A DNA stretch of 64,000 nt from Bacteroides sp. (GTDB lineage: Bacteria > Bacteroidota > Bacteroidia > Bacteroidales > Bacteroidaceae), in assembly GCA_022648295.1 (NCBI GenBank), contig JALCME010000017.1, positions 52,573-116,572 on the forward strand, written 5' to 3'. How positions within the stretch are numbered: position 1 is the first letter of the stretch; the number at the start of each line of letters is the position of its first letter. Of the stretch, positions 26,464 to 36,714 are shown one piece after another. The notes beneath the pieces were generated by a model. That model saw only the letters and a list, made by a program, of their open reading frames with translations, had not been told where the DNA came from and searched no databases. Made by a program: the position numbers and the translations under genes.

Positions 26464-27315
26464 TCAAATATCATCCAAATCTATTTCTCCATCAAAAACT
26501 TTCGTGGCTCCTCCCGTCATTAATACATGTTTCGTTATTGTATTCCATTCAATCAATAACGAACCTCCATCCATTACAATGATCGATTTATTGCCGGCTC
26601 TGCCGGTAATAGCAGCAGCTACAGCTGTAGCACATGCCCCTGTTCCACATGCCTGAGTTATACCTGATCCTCTTTCCCAAACTCGCATCCTTATTTTTTC
26701 GTCATTAAGAATCTGTGCAAATTCGACATTTATACGCCCAGGAAATAGAGGATGAGTTTCTAATTTCGGCCCTACATCAGCAATATCTATTTTCTTTATA
26801 TCATTTACAAAAATCACTAAATGAGGATTTCCCATAGAAACAGTAGTTCCCAAAAATGACTTTCCTTCAATCTCAATACTGTTATCTTTCATCGGTTTTA
26901 CACCATTTCCATCATAGTCCACAGGCTCTTCACTGGGAATACCCATATCTACTGTTACAGTATCAACTTTTCCGTCCTTTAAATATAAATTTAAGACTTT
27001 TATGCCTGATAAAGTTTCTAAAGTAATAGTATTCTTATCGGTTAAACCATATTCATATAAATATTTTCCTATGCAACGGCTTGCATTCCCGCACATCTTA
27101 GCTTCTGAGCCATCCGCATTAAAAATACGCATATTAAAATCGGCACAACTGGAATGGCCTATAAGTACTAAACCATCACTGCCAATACCCGTATGCAAAG
27201 CACTCCATGCTATCGAAACTTTTTCTGGATTTTCAATGGAGTATTTCATTGCATTTATGTATATGTAATCATTACCCGCACCATGCATTTTGGTAAACTT
27301 AATCACTTTTGTCAT
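26464..27315 (-). CDS. dapF: Diaminopimelate epimerase
   Basis: Cofactor-free epimerase making meso-diaminopimelate. 283 residues with both catalytic cysteines: C75 in MCGNASRC and C223 in [18 protein letters not shown] at the start and [10 protein letters not shown] are also typical. First gene of the dapF-dapL pair, with a good -7 box 49 bases upstream of the start. The pair fits the short aminotransferase route of diaminopimelate synthesis. Confidence 0.96.
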   Translation of the reverse strand: MTKVIKFTKMHGAGNDYIYINAMKYSIENPEKVSIAWSALHTGIGSDGLVLIGHSSCADFNMRIFNADGSEAKMCGNASRCIGKYLYEYGLTDKNTITLETLSGIKVLNLYLKDGKVDTVTVDMGIPSEEPVDYDGNGVKPMKDNSIEIEGKSFLGTTVSMGNPHLVIFVNDIKKIDIADVGPKLETHPLFPGRINVEFAQILNDEKIRMRVWERGSGITQACGTGACATAVAAAITGRAGNKSIIVMDGGSLLIEWNTITKHVLMTGGATKVFDGEIDLDDI

Positions 27316-27363
27316 TTTGCACTTTGTTGGTTGATTAAATTATCCTTTTGTTTATTTACTATG

Positions 27364-27371
27364 CAAATATA
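27364..27371 (-). promoter_or_regulatory. -7 box for dapF-dapL
   Basis: TATATTTG on the minus strand. A TTTG is present upstream but at 23 bp, longer than the usual 19. Confidence 0.55.
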
Positions 27372-27656
27372 CGACATTTTGAATCGTATTTAGTCAAATC
27401 ACTTATCTTATTTCCATTTATTTCATAAAAAATATCAATCGCTCTAAATAAAGGCAATATAAATTTCAATATGAAATTAAAAAAGCTTTTTTTTTGCATA
27501 ATTGTTATACTTTATATAGATTGCCATCTTCTATTTTTCTTTTATGGTTAAAATATAGATTGAATTTATTGAAAAACAAGACTAAATAAGATAGATATAC
27601 TATTTAATGATTGTCATTTTGAAATATAAAAATTATATTTTATATCTATATGTATT
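27372..27656. other. Very AT-rich spacer with one micro-frame
   Basis: Between the dapF promoter and the glycerophosphodiesterase gene I see no supported gene. One plus-strand frame (27471-27551, 26 codons, starting MKLKKLFFCIIVIL) is strongly hydrophobic and could be a tiny membrane peptide, but poly-T codons in AT-rich DNA give such frames by chance. Confidence 0.3.
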
Positions 27657-28433
27657 TTAATTCGAATCTCCTTTTAATATACTTTGAAGTAAAGTAGGTT
27701 CATTAGTTGTAATAAAATCTACTTTCTGAGATATGAGCCACTTCATATCACTAGGACTGTCTACTGTCCATACGTTAACTCTCATTCCTAGCATATGGCA
27801 TTCACTAATCCATTCAGGATGCTTTTTATAAATATTAATGTGATAGTCAGGGCCAGCGCATCCCATCTTTTTTAATTCTTGAGGTGACAGATCTCCTTCG
27901 AGATAATAGACAGGGGTACCTTTAGGTGCTAAGCGGATAAATTCTTTCACAGCATGAAGTGAGAAAGATATATACTCTGTTCTGGCTGCTAAACCTGCAT
28001 CTTTTACTTTTTTAAGGATCTTTCCTACTGCCTTTGTTTCCTTTTCAGGAGTACTATGTGCTTTTAATTCCAGAATAAGATGAGTTTTTAACCGTTTAGC
28101 CTTTTTGGCATATTCCTTAAAAGACGGTAGATTCTCTCCATTCTTTAAAATGATAGCAGTACATTCTTTCTCAGTAGAAGTTTCCATTTTGACACCTTTG
28201 AACGTTCCGTCATGATTTACCACTAGATGATCATCAGCCGTAAGCCATACATCAAATTCAGAACCATAACAATGAATAGAGTCCGCTTTTACTAAAGAAG
28301 CAATGCTATTTTGAGCAGCTCCTTTTGTTTTCCAAAAACCACGATGGGCAATAACTTGAGTCTTTTGTGCCTGAATTGTACTTAATGATACAATACACAG
28401 TCCAAAAGAAAGCAAAATGTTTTTTAGTTTCAT
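27657..28433 (-). CDS. Secreted glycerophosphodiester phosphodiesterase
   Basis: 258 residues from ATG 28433; an ATG at 28451 falls at the predicted RNA start and is unlikely. A signal peptide (LLSFGLCIVSLSTIQAQ) precedes the GDPD barrel: IAHRGFWKTKGAAQNS with the catalytic His-Arg, GSEFDVWLTADDHLVVNHDGTF with metal ligands and the second His, then LILELKAH and VNVWTVDSPSDMKWLISQKVDFITTN. It should hydrolyse glycerophosphodiesters to glycerol-3-phosphate and alcohol in the periplasm. It stands alone between two spacers. Confidence 0.9.
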   Translation of the reverse strand: MKLKNILLSFGLCIVSLSTIQAQKTQVIAHRGFWKTKGAAQNSIASLVKADSIHCYGSEFDVWLTADDHLVVNHDGTFKGVKMETSTEKECTAIILKNGENLPSFKEYAKKAKRLKTHLILELKAHSTPEKETKAVGKILKKVKDAGLAARTEYISFSLHAVKEFIRLAPKGTPVYYLEGDLSPQELKKMGCAGPDYHINIYKKHPEWISECHMLGMRVNVWTVDSPSDMKWLISQKVDFITTNEPTLLQSILKGDSN

Positions 28434-28458
28434 TTTTCTTATTTTTAGCATTTGCTGC

Positions 28459-28466
28459 CAAAGATA
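28459..28466 (-). promoter_or_regulatory. -7 box for the glycerophosphodiesterase gene
   Basis: TATCTTTG on the minus strand. RNA start near 28452 supports ATG 28433 over ATG 28451. Confidence 0.5.
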
Positions 28467-28580
28467 GAAAAAAAGGAAAGAGCTAGAAAGAGGAACTATT
28501 AAATTTAGATTAAATGATTTACAAAAGTCTTTTCTGCATTTCGCAATACAGAATGTGAATAAACAAACTACCCAATAATG

Positions 28581-28620
28581 ATTTCCTCATATTCGCTTCT
28601 TAAAACAAACATGAGGAAAT
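28581..28620 (-). terminator. Inverted repeat after asnB
   Basis: Perfect 10-bp arms ATTTCCTCAT (28581-28590) and ATGAGGAAAT (28611-28620) with a 20-base loop, 11 bases downstream of the asnB stop. There is no clear U-run, so it may be a weak terminator or a 3'-end stabiliser. Confidence 0.45.
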
Positions 28621-28631
28621 ATTAATCACTA

Positions 28632-30302
28632 CTACTTCGTATAACCTTCTTCGTGTACATCTGTTACCGCACGTCCACTTGGTTCATTCTTTCCTTGAAA
28701 TGTTTTATCCCATGCAAGAGCTTCAGCTGTAGAACAAGCTACACTTGGAACGCTTGGAACACTGCGAGCTGCACTTGCACTAGAAAAATGTTCTTCAAAA
28801 ATACTACGGTAATAATATTCTTCTTTGTTGAGAGGAGTATTGATAGCGAAACGCTCAGAAGCATGAGTCATTTGTTCATCGGTAATGGCACCAGCTGTTA
28901 TGGATTTTAATGTATCAATCCAATTATATCCCACGCCATCAGAAAATTGCTCCTTTTGACGCCATGTCACACTTTCAGGCAGCATGTCAGCAAAAGCTTC
29001 ACGAACAATTTTCTTTTCAATTTCTTTACCAGGGCACATTTTTGCTGCAGGATTGAGATTCATAGCAACATCAAGAAATTCTTTATCTAGAAACGGAACT
29101 CTTCCCTCAACTCCCCAGGCAGCGAGGCTCTTATTGGCACGTAGACAATCATACATATGCAACTTAGACAGCTTACGAACGGTCTCTTCATGGAAAGCCT
29201 GTGGAGTGGGGGCTTTATGAAAATAAAGATACCCTCCAAATACTTCATCTGCACCCTCACCACTAAGTACCATCTTTATTCCCATTGATTTAATAACGCG
29301 TGCCAACAAATACATCGGAGTAGATGCACGAACCGTCGTTACATCATAGGTTTCAATAAAATAGATGACATCACGTAAAGCGTCTAACCCTTCTTGAATA
29401 GTATAATGTATTTCATGATGTACTGTACCAATATATTGAGCTACTTCACGAGCTTTTAGTAAATCAGGTGAGTCTTTCAGCCCAATAGCAAATGAATGTA
29501 ATTGCGGCCACCACGCCTCTGACTGGTTATTAGTTTCAATGCGTTTACTAGCATATTTTTTAGCAATAGCAGAAATAACAGAACTATCAAGCCCCCCGGA
29601 AAGCAATACACCATAAGGTACATCGCTCATTAATTGACGTTGAACGGCTGCCTCAAGGGCATCATGCACATCGCTTACTTTGGCTTCATTATCCTTCACT
29701 TCATCATACGCCATCCAGTCGCGCTTATACCATTTATGCATTTTTCCCTTGCTACCCTGATAGTAATGTCCGGGGAGAAACGGCTCATAGTCGTCACAAA
29801 AACCTTCAAGAGCTTTTAATTCACTCGCACAATAAACTTTTCCATCAGCATCATGCCCTATATATAAAGGTATAACTCCTATAGGATCACGAGCTATAAA
29901 AAAATCATCTGTTTCTTCATCATATAAGGCAAAAGCGAATATGCCATTTAAATCTTCAAGAAAATCAATGCCTTTATCTTTATAAAGAGCAAGAATTACC
30001 TCACAATCACTCCCTGTCTGGAATGAATATTTACCTGCATATCGGGCTCTAATTTCACGATGATTATATATTTCACCATTTACAGCAAGCACTTGCTTAC
30101 GATCCGGTGAATACAAGGGTTGTCCTCCACTTTGAGGATCAACAATAGAAAGACGTTCATGAGCCAAAATAGTCGATCCTCCTACGTAGATACCACTCCA
30201 ATCCGGTCCACGGTGACGAATTTTTTGCGCCATTTTCAGGGCTTTACAACGTAATTCGGGAGTCTGTTTTTTTATGTTGAAAATGCCTGCTATTCCACAC
30301 AT
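28632..30302 (-). CDS. asnB: Glutamine-hydrolysing asparagine synthetase B
   Basis: 556 residues. An N-terminal Ntn amidotransferase domain begins MCGIAGIFN with nucleophile Cys2 after Met removal, followed by RHRGPDWSG, HERLSIVDP and NGEIYNH. The synthetase domain has the PP-loop LLSGGLDSSVISA (ATP pyrophosphatase) and SGEGADEVFGGY. It makes asparagine from aspartate, ATP and glutamine. The C-terminal tail is Ser/Ala/Val-rich (SVPSVPSVA). It is the last gene of the gltB-gltD-asnB group and counteracts AnsA in the same window. Confidence 0.96.
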   Translation of the reverse strand: MCGIAGIFNIKKQTPELRCKALKMAQKIRHRGPDWSGIYVGGSTILAHERLSIVDPQSGGQPLYSPDRKQVLAVNGEIYNHREIRARYAGKYSFQTGSDCEVILALYKDKGIDFLEDLNGIFAFALYDEETDDFFIARDPIGVIPLYIGHDADGKVYCASELKALEGFCDDYEPFLPGHYYQGSKGKMHKWYKRDWMAYDEVKDNEAKVSDVHDALEAAVQRQLMSDVPYGVLLSGGLDSSVISAIAKKYASKRIETNNQSEAWWPQLHSFAIGLKDSPDLLKAREVAQYIGTVHHEIHYTIQEGLDALRDVIYFIETYDVTTVRASTPMYLLARVIKSMGIKMVLSGEGADEVFGGYLYFHKAPTPQAFHEETVRKLSKLHMYDCLRANKSLAAWGVEGRVPFLDKEFLDVAMNLNPAAKMCPGKEIEKKIVREAFADMLPESVTWRQKEQFSDGVGYNWIDTLKSITAGAITDEQMTHASERFAINTPLNKEEYYYRSIFEEHFSSASAARSVPSVPSVACSTAEALAWDKTFQGKNEPSGRAVTDVHEEGYTK

Positions 30303-30350
30303 AATAGTTTATTTCTTTGGGGGTTATTAGAATGTTTTATTTATGATAGT

Positions 30351-30385
30351 AAACGCAGCCTTAGCTTTACAACTTTGCTGCGTTT
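30351..30385. terminator. Hairpin between gltD and asnB
   Basis: Arms AAACGCAGC (30351-30359) and GCTGCGTTT (30377-30385). A T-run follows on the plus strand only. In the minus direction it would be a weak terminator between gltD and asnB. Confidence 0.45.
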
Positions 30386-30399
30386 TTTTAGTAAATGCT

Positions 30400-31740
30400 C
30401 TATTTATTCAAATAATTATCAATATCTTCTACAATATTACGTCCACTAGCCATAGCACGTACTACAAGACTAGAACCACTAGCTGCATCACCTGCCACAA
30501 ATACATTCTCCGAAAACTTAGGATGTTCGGGCTTTAAGTATCCCATAGCAAGTAAAACCATATCAGCATCAATAATTTCTTTTTTCCCAGTAGGTTTCAT
30601 AATTGGACGTTCCCCTTCTTTTGGAGAAACCCATTCAACTTCTTCTACTTCTACGCCACATACTTTCCCATTCTTACCCATGAACTGGTTTGATGCCAAA
30701 CTCCAGCGACGGAGACATCCTTCTTCATGACTAGAAGTTGTTTTTAATACAACCGGCCATTGTGGCCATGGAGTTGTAGGATTATGGCCTATTGGGGGCT
30801 CGGGCATGATTTCTATCTGAGTAACGTTGACAGCTCCATGGCGAATACTTGTTCCGATACAATCGGATCCGGTATCTCCACCTCCAATGACAAGGACTTT
30901 TTTACCTTTTGCATTTACTAATTGATCTTTAGGAAACACTTCACCATCCAAAATCCGATTTTGTTGTGCCAACATATCCAATGCAAAATATATACCTTTT
31001 AATTCTCTTCCGGGTATATTCAAATCACGGGCAGTAGGGGTCCCTGTGCAGATACAATAAGCATCAAATCCTGCTGGAAGATTTTTCGCATCTACAGTAA
31101 CCCCCATCTCAAATATAATTCCTTCAGCCTGAAGTATTGCCATGCGACGGTCTATTACTCCCTTGTCCAATTTAAAGTTAGGAATACCATACCGAAGAAG
31201 TCCTCCAGGCATTGGCTTACTATCAAAGATTGTTATTTCATAGCCTTTTTTATTAAGGCGAGTTGCAGCCGTCAAACCTGCAGGACCAGCACCGATTATA
31301 GCCACCTTCTTTCCATTCCTTTTAGGAATAATCGGTTGAATATATCCTTCACGAAAAGCTGCTTCAGAAATAGCAGCCTCATTTTCTCGAATAGTGACAG
31401 GTTCATCGCATGACAACTTTAAGACACACGATTTTTCACATGGGGCAGGACAAATACGCCCCGTAAATTCAGGAAAATCATCTGTTGACGTTAATATTTC
31501 ATAAGCTTCACGCCACTTCCCTTTATATAGAGAATCTTGGTATTCAGGCTGTTTATTACCTAACGGGCATGCCCAATGACAAAAGGGTATACCACAATCC
31601 ATACAGCGAGATGCTTGTAATCTGCGATCGTGGCTGTTTAATGTTTGCTCCACCTGACTAAAGTCGGTAATGCGTTCGTGAACAGGGCGGTATCCCGCCT
31701 CCTGTCGCGGTATATTTAAAAAAGCTTTAGGATCTCCCAT
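30400..31740 (-). CDS. gltD: Glutamate synthase small (beta) subunit
   Basis: 446 residues. The N-terminal cysteine clusters CMDCGIPFCHWACP and ICPAPCEKSC bind iron-sulphur clusters. GAGPAGLTAATRL is the FAD site and GGGDTGSDCIGT the NADPH site. The subunit passes electrons from NAD(P)H to GltB for reductive transfer of the glutamine amide group to 2-oxoglutarate. It lies 63 bases downstream of gltB. Length and motifs are standard. Confidence 0.96.
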   Translation of the reverse strand: MGDPKAFLNIPRQEAGYRPVHERITDFSQVEQTLNSHDRRLQASRCMDCGIPFCHWACPLGNKQPEYQDSLYKGKWREAYEILTSTDDFPEFTGRICPAPCEKSCVLKLSCDEPVTIRENEAAISEAAFREGYIQPIIPKRNGKKVAIIGAGPAGLTAATRLNKKGYEITIFDSKPMPGGLLRYGIPNFKLDKGVIDRRMAILQAEGIIFEMGVTVDAKNLPAGFDAYCICTGTPTARDLNIPGRELKGIYFALDMLAQQNRILDGEVFPKDQLVNAKGKKVLVIGGGDTGSDCIGTSIRHGAVNVTQIEIMPEPPIGHNPTTPWPQWPVVLKTTSSHEEGCLRRWSLASNQFMGKNGKVCGVEVEEVEWVSPKEGERPIMKPTGKKEIIDADMVLLAMGYLKPEHPKFSENVFVAGDAASGSSLVVRAMASGRNIVEDIDNYLNK

Positions 31741-31803
31741 TGTAGTTGATTTTTAAGTTTCGAATGATGTACTTTTATTTAATATACATTCAATTCAAAA
31801 TAA

Positions 31804-34800
31804 TTAATAGTCTCTCTGCATATCTGCAATTTTTTGTTGGAGCTTTTTCATCTGCTCTTCTTGAAGAACCTTCTTATATTCGATAGGTATTACCTGTATA
31901 AACTGATCAACATAATGCCCCCAATCATCAAGCATAGTGCGCGCCAACTTTGATCCTGTATAAAGGTAATGTTGACGAATAAGTTCATGCAGTTCTTTAC
32001 GATAAGAAGCTTCTTCGATGAGAGAAAGTTCCACCATATCCATATTACAGAAGAAATCAAAATTTCCATCTTTGTTCCAGACATAAGCTACACCACCACT
32101 CATCCCTGCAGCAAAGTTACGTCCAGTTTTACCAAGCACAACAACACGTCCACCGGTCATGTATTCACAGCAGTGATCGCCCACACCTTCCACTACAGCT
32201 ATAGCACCAGAATTACGTACTGCAAAACGTTCACCAACACGACCATTAATATATACTTCACCGCTAGTGGCACCATAAAGTATGGTATTTCCAGCTATTG
32301 TATTTTTTTCTGCTTCAAAATTACTACGTACCGGCGGTAACACAGCAATTCTTCCTCCACTTAATCCTTTACCCAGATAGTCATTGGCTTCTCCTTCGAG
32401 TTTGAAGTTAACTCCTGATACGAGGAATGCTCCAAAAGACTGCCCTGCCGATCCCTTGAACCTCACACTGAGTGTATTATCGGCTAATCCAGCCTCACCG
32501 TATTTAGTAGCAATAGTTCCTGAGAGCATTGCACCAACAGCACGATCAGTATTGGCAATTGTATATTCTAATGAAACTTCTTTTTGTTTTTCAATAGCAT
32601 CTGCAGCGGCATGAATCATCTCTACATCTTTTACATGTTCTATGCCATGTTGTTGATTAATAACATGATGAATAGCAGCACCATTATCAATGCGAGTCAA
32701 TACTTTATCAAAATTGATTAATTGATGTTTCTTTATTCCATCATCAGGTTTACGAACAATCAAATCAGTACGACCGATGATGTCATCTAATTTTTCAACT
32801 CCGATTTCGGCAAGCAACTCACGTACTTCCTGAGCCAAGAAAGTGAAGAAGTTCACCAAATATTCGCTCCGTCCCCGGAAGCGTTTACGAAGTTCTGCAT
32901 TTTGAGTAGCCACTCCTACAGGACACGTATTTTGATGACATTTACGCATCATAACGCAGCCTAGAACAATCAATGCAGAAGTAGCAAATCCAAACTCTTC
33001 AGCTCCTAACATAGCCATGAGTACAATATCCCGTCCTGTTTTCAGTTGTCCATCAGTCTGTAACATCACCTGGCCACGTAATCCATTTAAGACTAAAGTT
33101 TGTTGAGTTTCACTCAAGCCCAACTCAGGAGAAATGCCAGCATAACGGATAGAAGAAGCAGGAGAAGCACCTGTACCTCCCTCTGCACCTGAAATAACAA
33201 TGAGATCAGCCTTAGCTTTTGCTACACCAGCTGCAATAGTTCCTACACCACTCTCTGCTACCAATTTTACACTAATCTTCGCTTTCGGATTGGCATTCTT
33301 CAAATCAAAAATAAGCTGTGCCAAATCTTCGATAGAATATATATCATGATGAGGGGGAGGAGATATGAGCGAGATACCAGGAATTGAGTGACGTGTCTTA
33401 GCAATTATATTGTCAACCTTGAAGCCTGGAAGTTGTCCACCTTCACCGGGCTTTGCCCCTTGTGCTATTTTTATTTGTATTTCGTCAGCATTAACCAAAT
33501 ATTCAGCTGTTACACCAAAACGTCCAGAAGCTACTTGTTTAATAGCACTGCGCATACTAGTACCATCTGCAAGCGGAGTAAAGCGTGCGCTATCTTCTCC
33601 ACCTTCACCTGTATTACTTCGGCCATGTATTTTATTCATAGCAATAGCCATTGCCTCATGAGCTTCTTTACTAATGGACCCATAGCTCATAGCTCCTGTT
33701 ACAAAGCGATGCATGATGTTTTCCACTGGCTCCACTTTATCAATGGAAATAGGCTTACGACGAAAGTCCCAAAAATCACGTAGAAAGATAGGTACTTCTT
33801 TGTTATTGACTAACGAAGTAAATTCTTTAAATTTCTTATAACTACCTAAACGTGTAGCTAACTGTAGAGCACTGATTGTTTCAGGATTCCAGGCATGTTT
33901 TTCACCATCTTTGCGGTATGCATATAGACCATTATTGGGTAATAAATCATGTTCGATGTCTTCAACAAAACCAGCATCATGGAAAGCAATAGCATCACGC
34001 GCGATTTCCTCCAGTCGAATACCTCCAATTGTTGATTGCATACCACCGAAATAAGCATTGCTCAATTCTTCGCTTAAACCAATGGCCTCAAATATTTTAG
34101 CGCCACGATAAGAACGAATTGTACTAATGCCCATTTTACTTATTATTTTAAGTAAGCCTTTGCAGATAGCCTTAACATATTTCTTTTCGGCAGTAGCATA
34201 ATCCAATTGGATTTCTTTCTTTTCCACCAATTGATTGATAATGGCAAATGCCATGTATGGGTTTAGGGCGCTAGCTCCAAAACCAAGTAAAAGAGCTGCA
34301 TGCATTACTTCACGGATCTCACCACTTTCCACAATCAATGCGGTTTGTACGCGTTTACCAACGGAAATAAGATGGTGATGTACTGCACTTACAGCCAATA
34401 AAGAAGGTATAGCGGCATGAGTTTCATCTATATCACGATCAGATAATACGATATAATTAACTCCTTCTGTGACTGATTCCTCTGCTTGTTTACAAAGATT
34501 TACTATGGCTTCTTGCAATCCAGCACGTCCCTTAGCCACCTCAAATATCATAGGAAGTTTTACAGTTTGAAATCCTTTATAACGAATATTACAAAGAATA
34601 TCTAATTGCGTGTTACTTAGAATAGGATGATTCAGGCTCACCATCTTACAATGATTGGAACTTGGTGTTAAGATATTCATCCCCACAGCTCCAATATATT
34701 CGGTCAACGACATCACTAACTCCTCTCGTAATGGGTCAATAGGAGGATTAGTTACTTGCGCAAATTGTTGACGGAAATAATTAAAAAAGAGTTGAGGGCG

Positions 34801-36345
34801 ATCTGTCAAAACAGCCAAAGGAGTATCATTACCCATCGAATTGATAGGTTCAGCTCCATTTAATGTCATCGGAGTGATTATACGTTCAACATCCTCTTTT
34901 GAATAACCAAACGTGCGCAACAAACGATCATAGTCTTTCACTTTATTATCGACTTTACGCCCGCTCTTTAACTCATCAAGTTCAATTCGGTTATTATTTA
35001 ACCATGTACGATATGGTTTAGCTTCCGCCAATTGCTTTTTCAATTCACCATCATAATAGATCTGCCCTTTTTCGGTATCTACCATTAATATTTTTCCAGG
35101 TTGTAAGCGACCTTTTTCTTTTATTTCAGTGGGCTCAAAATCCATAACACCCACTTCACTTGCAACAACCATCATATCATTATGGGTAATCAAGTAGCGT
35201 GCCGGCCTTAAACCATTACGATCAAGCATACCGCCAGCATAACGTCCATCGCTAAAAAGCAGAGCAGCCGGTCCGTCCCAAGGCTCCATTAAAATAGAAT
35301 GATATTCATAGAATGCTTTTAAATCTTCACTAATCGGATTTTTCTCGTTAAAAGATTCAGGTATAAGCATAGCCATAGCATGCGGTAAACTAAGCCCACT
35401 CATAACAAGAAATTCCAGCACATTATCCAAAGATGCACTATCACTCATACCTGGCTGAATAATAGGGCGTAAATCTTTGATATCTCCTAATGCTGGTGAA
35501 GAAAGAACACTCTCACGGGCTTCCATCCATCCACGATTACCGCGAATAGTATTAATCTCCCCATTGTGGGCGAGAAGGCGGAAAGGTTGTGCCAATCCCC
35601 ATGTAGGAAAAGTATTAGTACTGAAACGTGAATGAACTAGTGCTAATCCACTAGTAAAATAATTATTGGTTAAATCAGGAAAGTAATTACGCAATTGCAA
35701 TGAGGAAAGCATCCCTTTATAGACTATATTTTTAGTTGATAAAGAGACAATATAAAAATCTTTTCGAGTCGCTATTTCCGATTTCTGTACTTTATTCTCT
35801 ATTTTCTTTCTTATAATGTAAAGTTGACGATCGGCAGTCATGCTGTCTGCAAACCCTGTAATAAAAATCTGTTTAATATCTGGTTCAGCTGCTAATGCAG
35901 ATTCTCCCAAGATTTCCGGACACGTAGGAACATTACGCAAATGCATTAATGTTAATCCCTCTTTTTCTATTTCCTCAATAATAATACTTAAGATTGCAGC
36001 TTGATCTTTTTCATCTTTAGGAAGAAATAAAAGCCCTGTTCCATATTTTCCCTTTTCAGGGACTGGTATTCCTTGTAAAAGAATAAATTCATGGGGAATT
36101 TGTAGCATAATTCCTGCTCCATCCCCTGTTTTATTATCTGCACCTTCTGCTCCTCGGTGGCGCATATTCTCCAGCACTTTCAATGCTGATTCTACTAATT
36201 CATGAGATTTTCCTCCGTGAATGTTAACTAACATACCTACACCGCAGGCATCATGTTCATTGGTTGCATTGTACAAGCCCAGCAGATTGGGCTGTCGCTG
36301 GTAGGGTTTTGCTTTTGTTTCGTTGTTAAAAAGTTCTTTTTCCAT
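31804..36345 (-). CDS. gltB: Glutamate synthase large (alpha) subunit
   Basis: 1513 residues from ATG 36345 (ATG 36348 is equally possible). A longer frame begins with a TTG inside the -7 box at 36403-36410 and is excluded. A propeptide of 33 residues precedes nucleophile C34 (HDACGVGM). Next come the amidotransferase domain (NMRHRGAEGAD, SRFSTNTFPTW), the central domain, the FMN/2-oxoglutarate synthase domain (GEGGEDSARF, KPGEGGQLPG, SGAEGGTGASP), the 3Fe-4S cysteines in CVMMRKCHQNTCPVGV, and the C-terminal GXGXG beta-helix (GKGLSGGRIAV). Together with GltD it forms GOGAT. Confidence 0.97.
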   Translation of the reverse strand: MEKELFNNETKAKPYQRQPNLLGLYNATNEHDACGVGMLVNIHGGKSHELVESALKVLENMRHRGAEGADNKTGDGAGIMLQIPHEFILLQGIPVPEKGKYGTGLLFLPKDEKDQAAILSIIIEEIEKEGLTLMHLRNVPTCPEILGESALAAEPDIKQIFITGFADSMTADRQLYIIRKKIENKVQKSEIATRKDFYIVSLSTKNIVYKGMLSSLQLRNYFPDLTNNYFTSGLALVHSRFSTNTFPTWGLAQPFRLLAHNGEINTIRGNRGWMEARESVLSSPALGDIKDLRPIIQPGMSDSASLDNVLEFLVMSGLSLPHAMAMLIPESFNEKNPISEDLKAFYEYHSILMEPWDGPAALLFSDGRYAGGMLDRNGLRPARYLITHNDMMVVASEVGVMDFEPTEIKEKGRLQPGKILMVDTEKGQIYYDGELKKQLAEAKPYRTWLNNNRIELDELKSGRKVDNKVKDYDRLLRTFGYSKEDVERIITPMTLNGAEPINSMGNDTPLAVLTDRPQLFFNYFRQQFAQVTNPPIDPLREELVMSLTEYIGAVGMNILTPSSNHCKMVSLNHPILSNTQLDILCNIRYKGFQTVKLPMIFEVAKGRAGLQEAIVNLCKQAEESVTEGVNYIVLSDRDIDETHAAIPSLLAVSAVHHHLISVGKRVQTALIVESGEIREVMHAALLLGFGASALNPYMAFAIINQLVEKKEIQLDYATAEKKYVKAICKGLLKIISKMGISTIRSYRGAKIFEAIGLSEELSNAYFGGMQSTIGGIRLEEIARDAIAFHDAGFVEDIEHDLLPNNGLYAYRKDGEKHAWNPETISALQLATRLGSYKKFKEFTSLVNNKEVPIFLRDFWDFRRKPISIDKVEPVENIMHRFVTGAMSYGSISKEAHEAMAIAMNKIHGRSNTGEGGEDSARFTPLADGTSMRSAIKQVASGRFGVTAEYLVNADEIQIKIAQGAKPGEGGQLPGFKVDNIIAKTRHSIPGISLISPPPHHDIYSIEDLAQLIFDLKNANPKAKISVKLVAESGVGTIAAGVAKAKADLIVISGAEGGTGASPASSIRYAGISPELGLSETQQTLVLNGLRGQVMLQTDGQLKTGRDIVLMAMLGAEEFGFATSALIVLGCVMMRKCHQNTCPVGVATQNAELRKRFRGRSEYLVNFFTFLAQEVRELLAEIGVEKLDDIIGRTDLIVRKPDDGIKKHQLINFDKVLTRIDNGAAIHHVINQQHGIEHVKDVEMIHAAADAIEKQKEVSLEYTIANTDRAVGAMLSGTIATKYGEAGLADNTLSVRFKGSAGQSFGAFLVSGVNFKLEGEANDYLGKGLSGGRIAVLPPVRSNFEAEKNTIAGNTILYGATSGEVYINGRVGERFAVRNSGAIAVVEGVGDHCCEYMTGGRVVVLGKTGRNFAAGMSGGVAYVWNKDGNFDFFCNMDMVELSLIEEASYRKELHELIRQHYLYTGSKLARTMLDDWGHYVDQFIQVIPIEYKKVLQEEQMKKLQQKIADMQRDY

Positions 36346-36402
36346 CATTCTAAGTTTACTTAAATGCTTGATAATACCTATTGGATGTGTCAAAATGTCC
36401 TG

Positions 36403-36410
36403 CAAATATA
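36403..36410 (-). promoter_or_regulatory. -7 box for gltB-gltD-asnB
   Basis: TATATTTG on the minus strand, RNA start near 36396, leader about 50 bases. No proper -33 box was found. The remainder of 36411-36680 is AT-rich with no gene seen. Confidence 0.55.
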
Positions 36411-36680
36411 ATAATTTAATTGCAAAGTGATTTGATTTTATAGATACTTCCGACCGATTAAATCAGAATCAAAAAGAAATTGGTTACAAATATAATGTTT
36501 TTAACCATAAAAAAATTCAAATTGAAACAAAAACAGCTCAATATAATTATAAATAGTAATATTCTTATTATATAATAAGGAGCATTCTCATTTGTAGCAT
36601 TTATAGATAAAGACGCATTCTTTTCTAATCTTTTGATAAATAAATGAGGAAAACATTAACTTTATGTTCACAAGATTATA

Positions 36681-36688
36681 TATCTTTG
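36681..36688 (+). promoter_or_regulatory. -7 box for glmS and downstream genes
   Basis: TATCTTTG, 26 bases before ATG 36715. No clear -33 TTTG. No further promoter was seen before the PurF-like, carA or carB genes, which suggests one transcript. Confidence 0.55.
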
Positions 36689-36714
36689 CATCGCAAAATC
36701 AAAACTAAAATATT

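Noticed and set aside
36560..36714. glmS ribozyme
   Set aside because: The leader is too short from the likely RNA start (about 20 bases) and shows none of the expected pseudoknot sequence.
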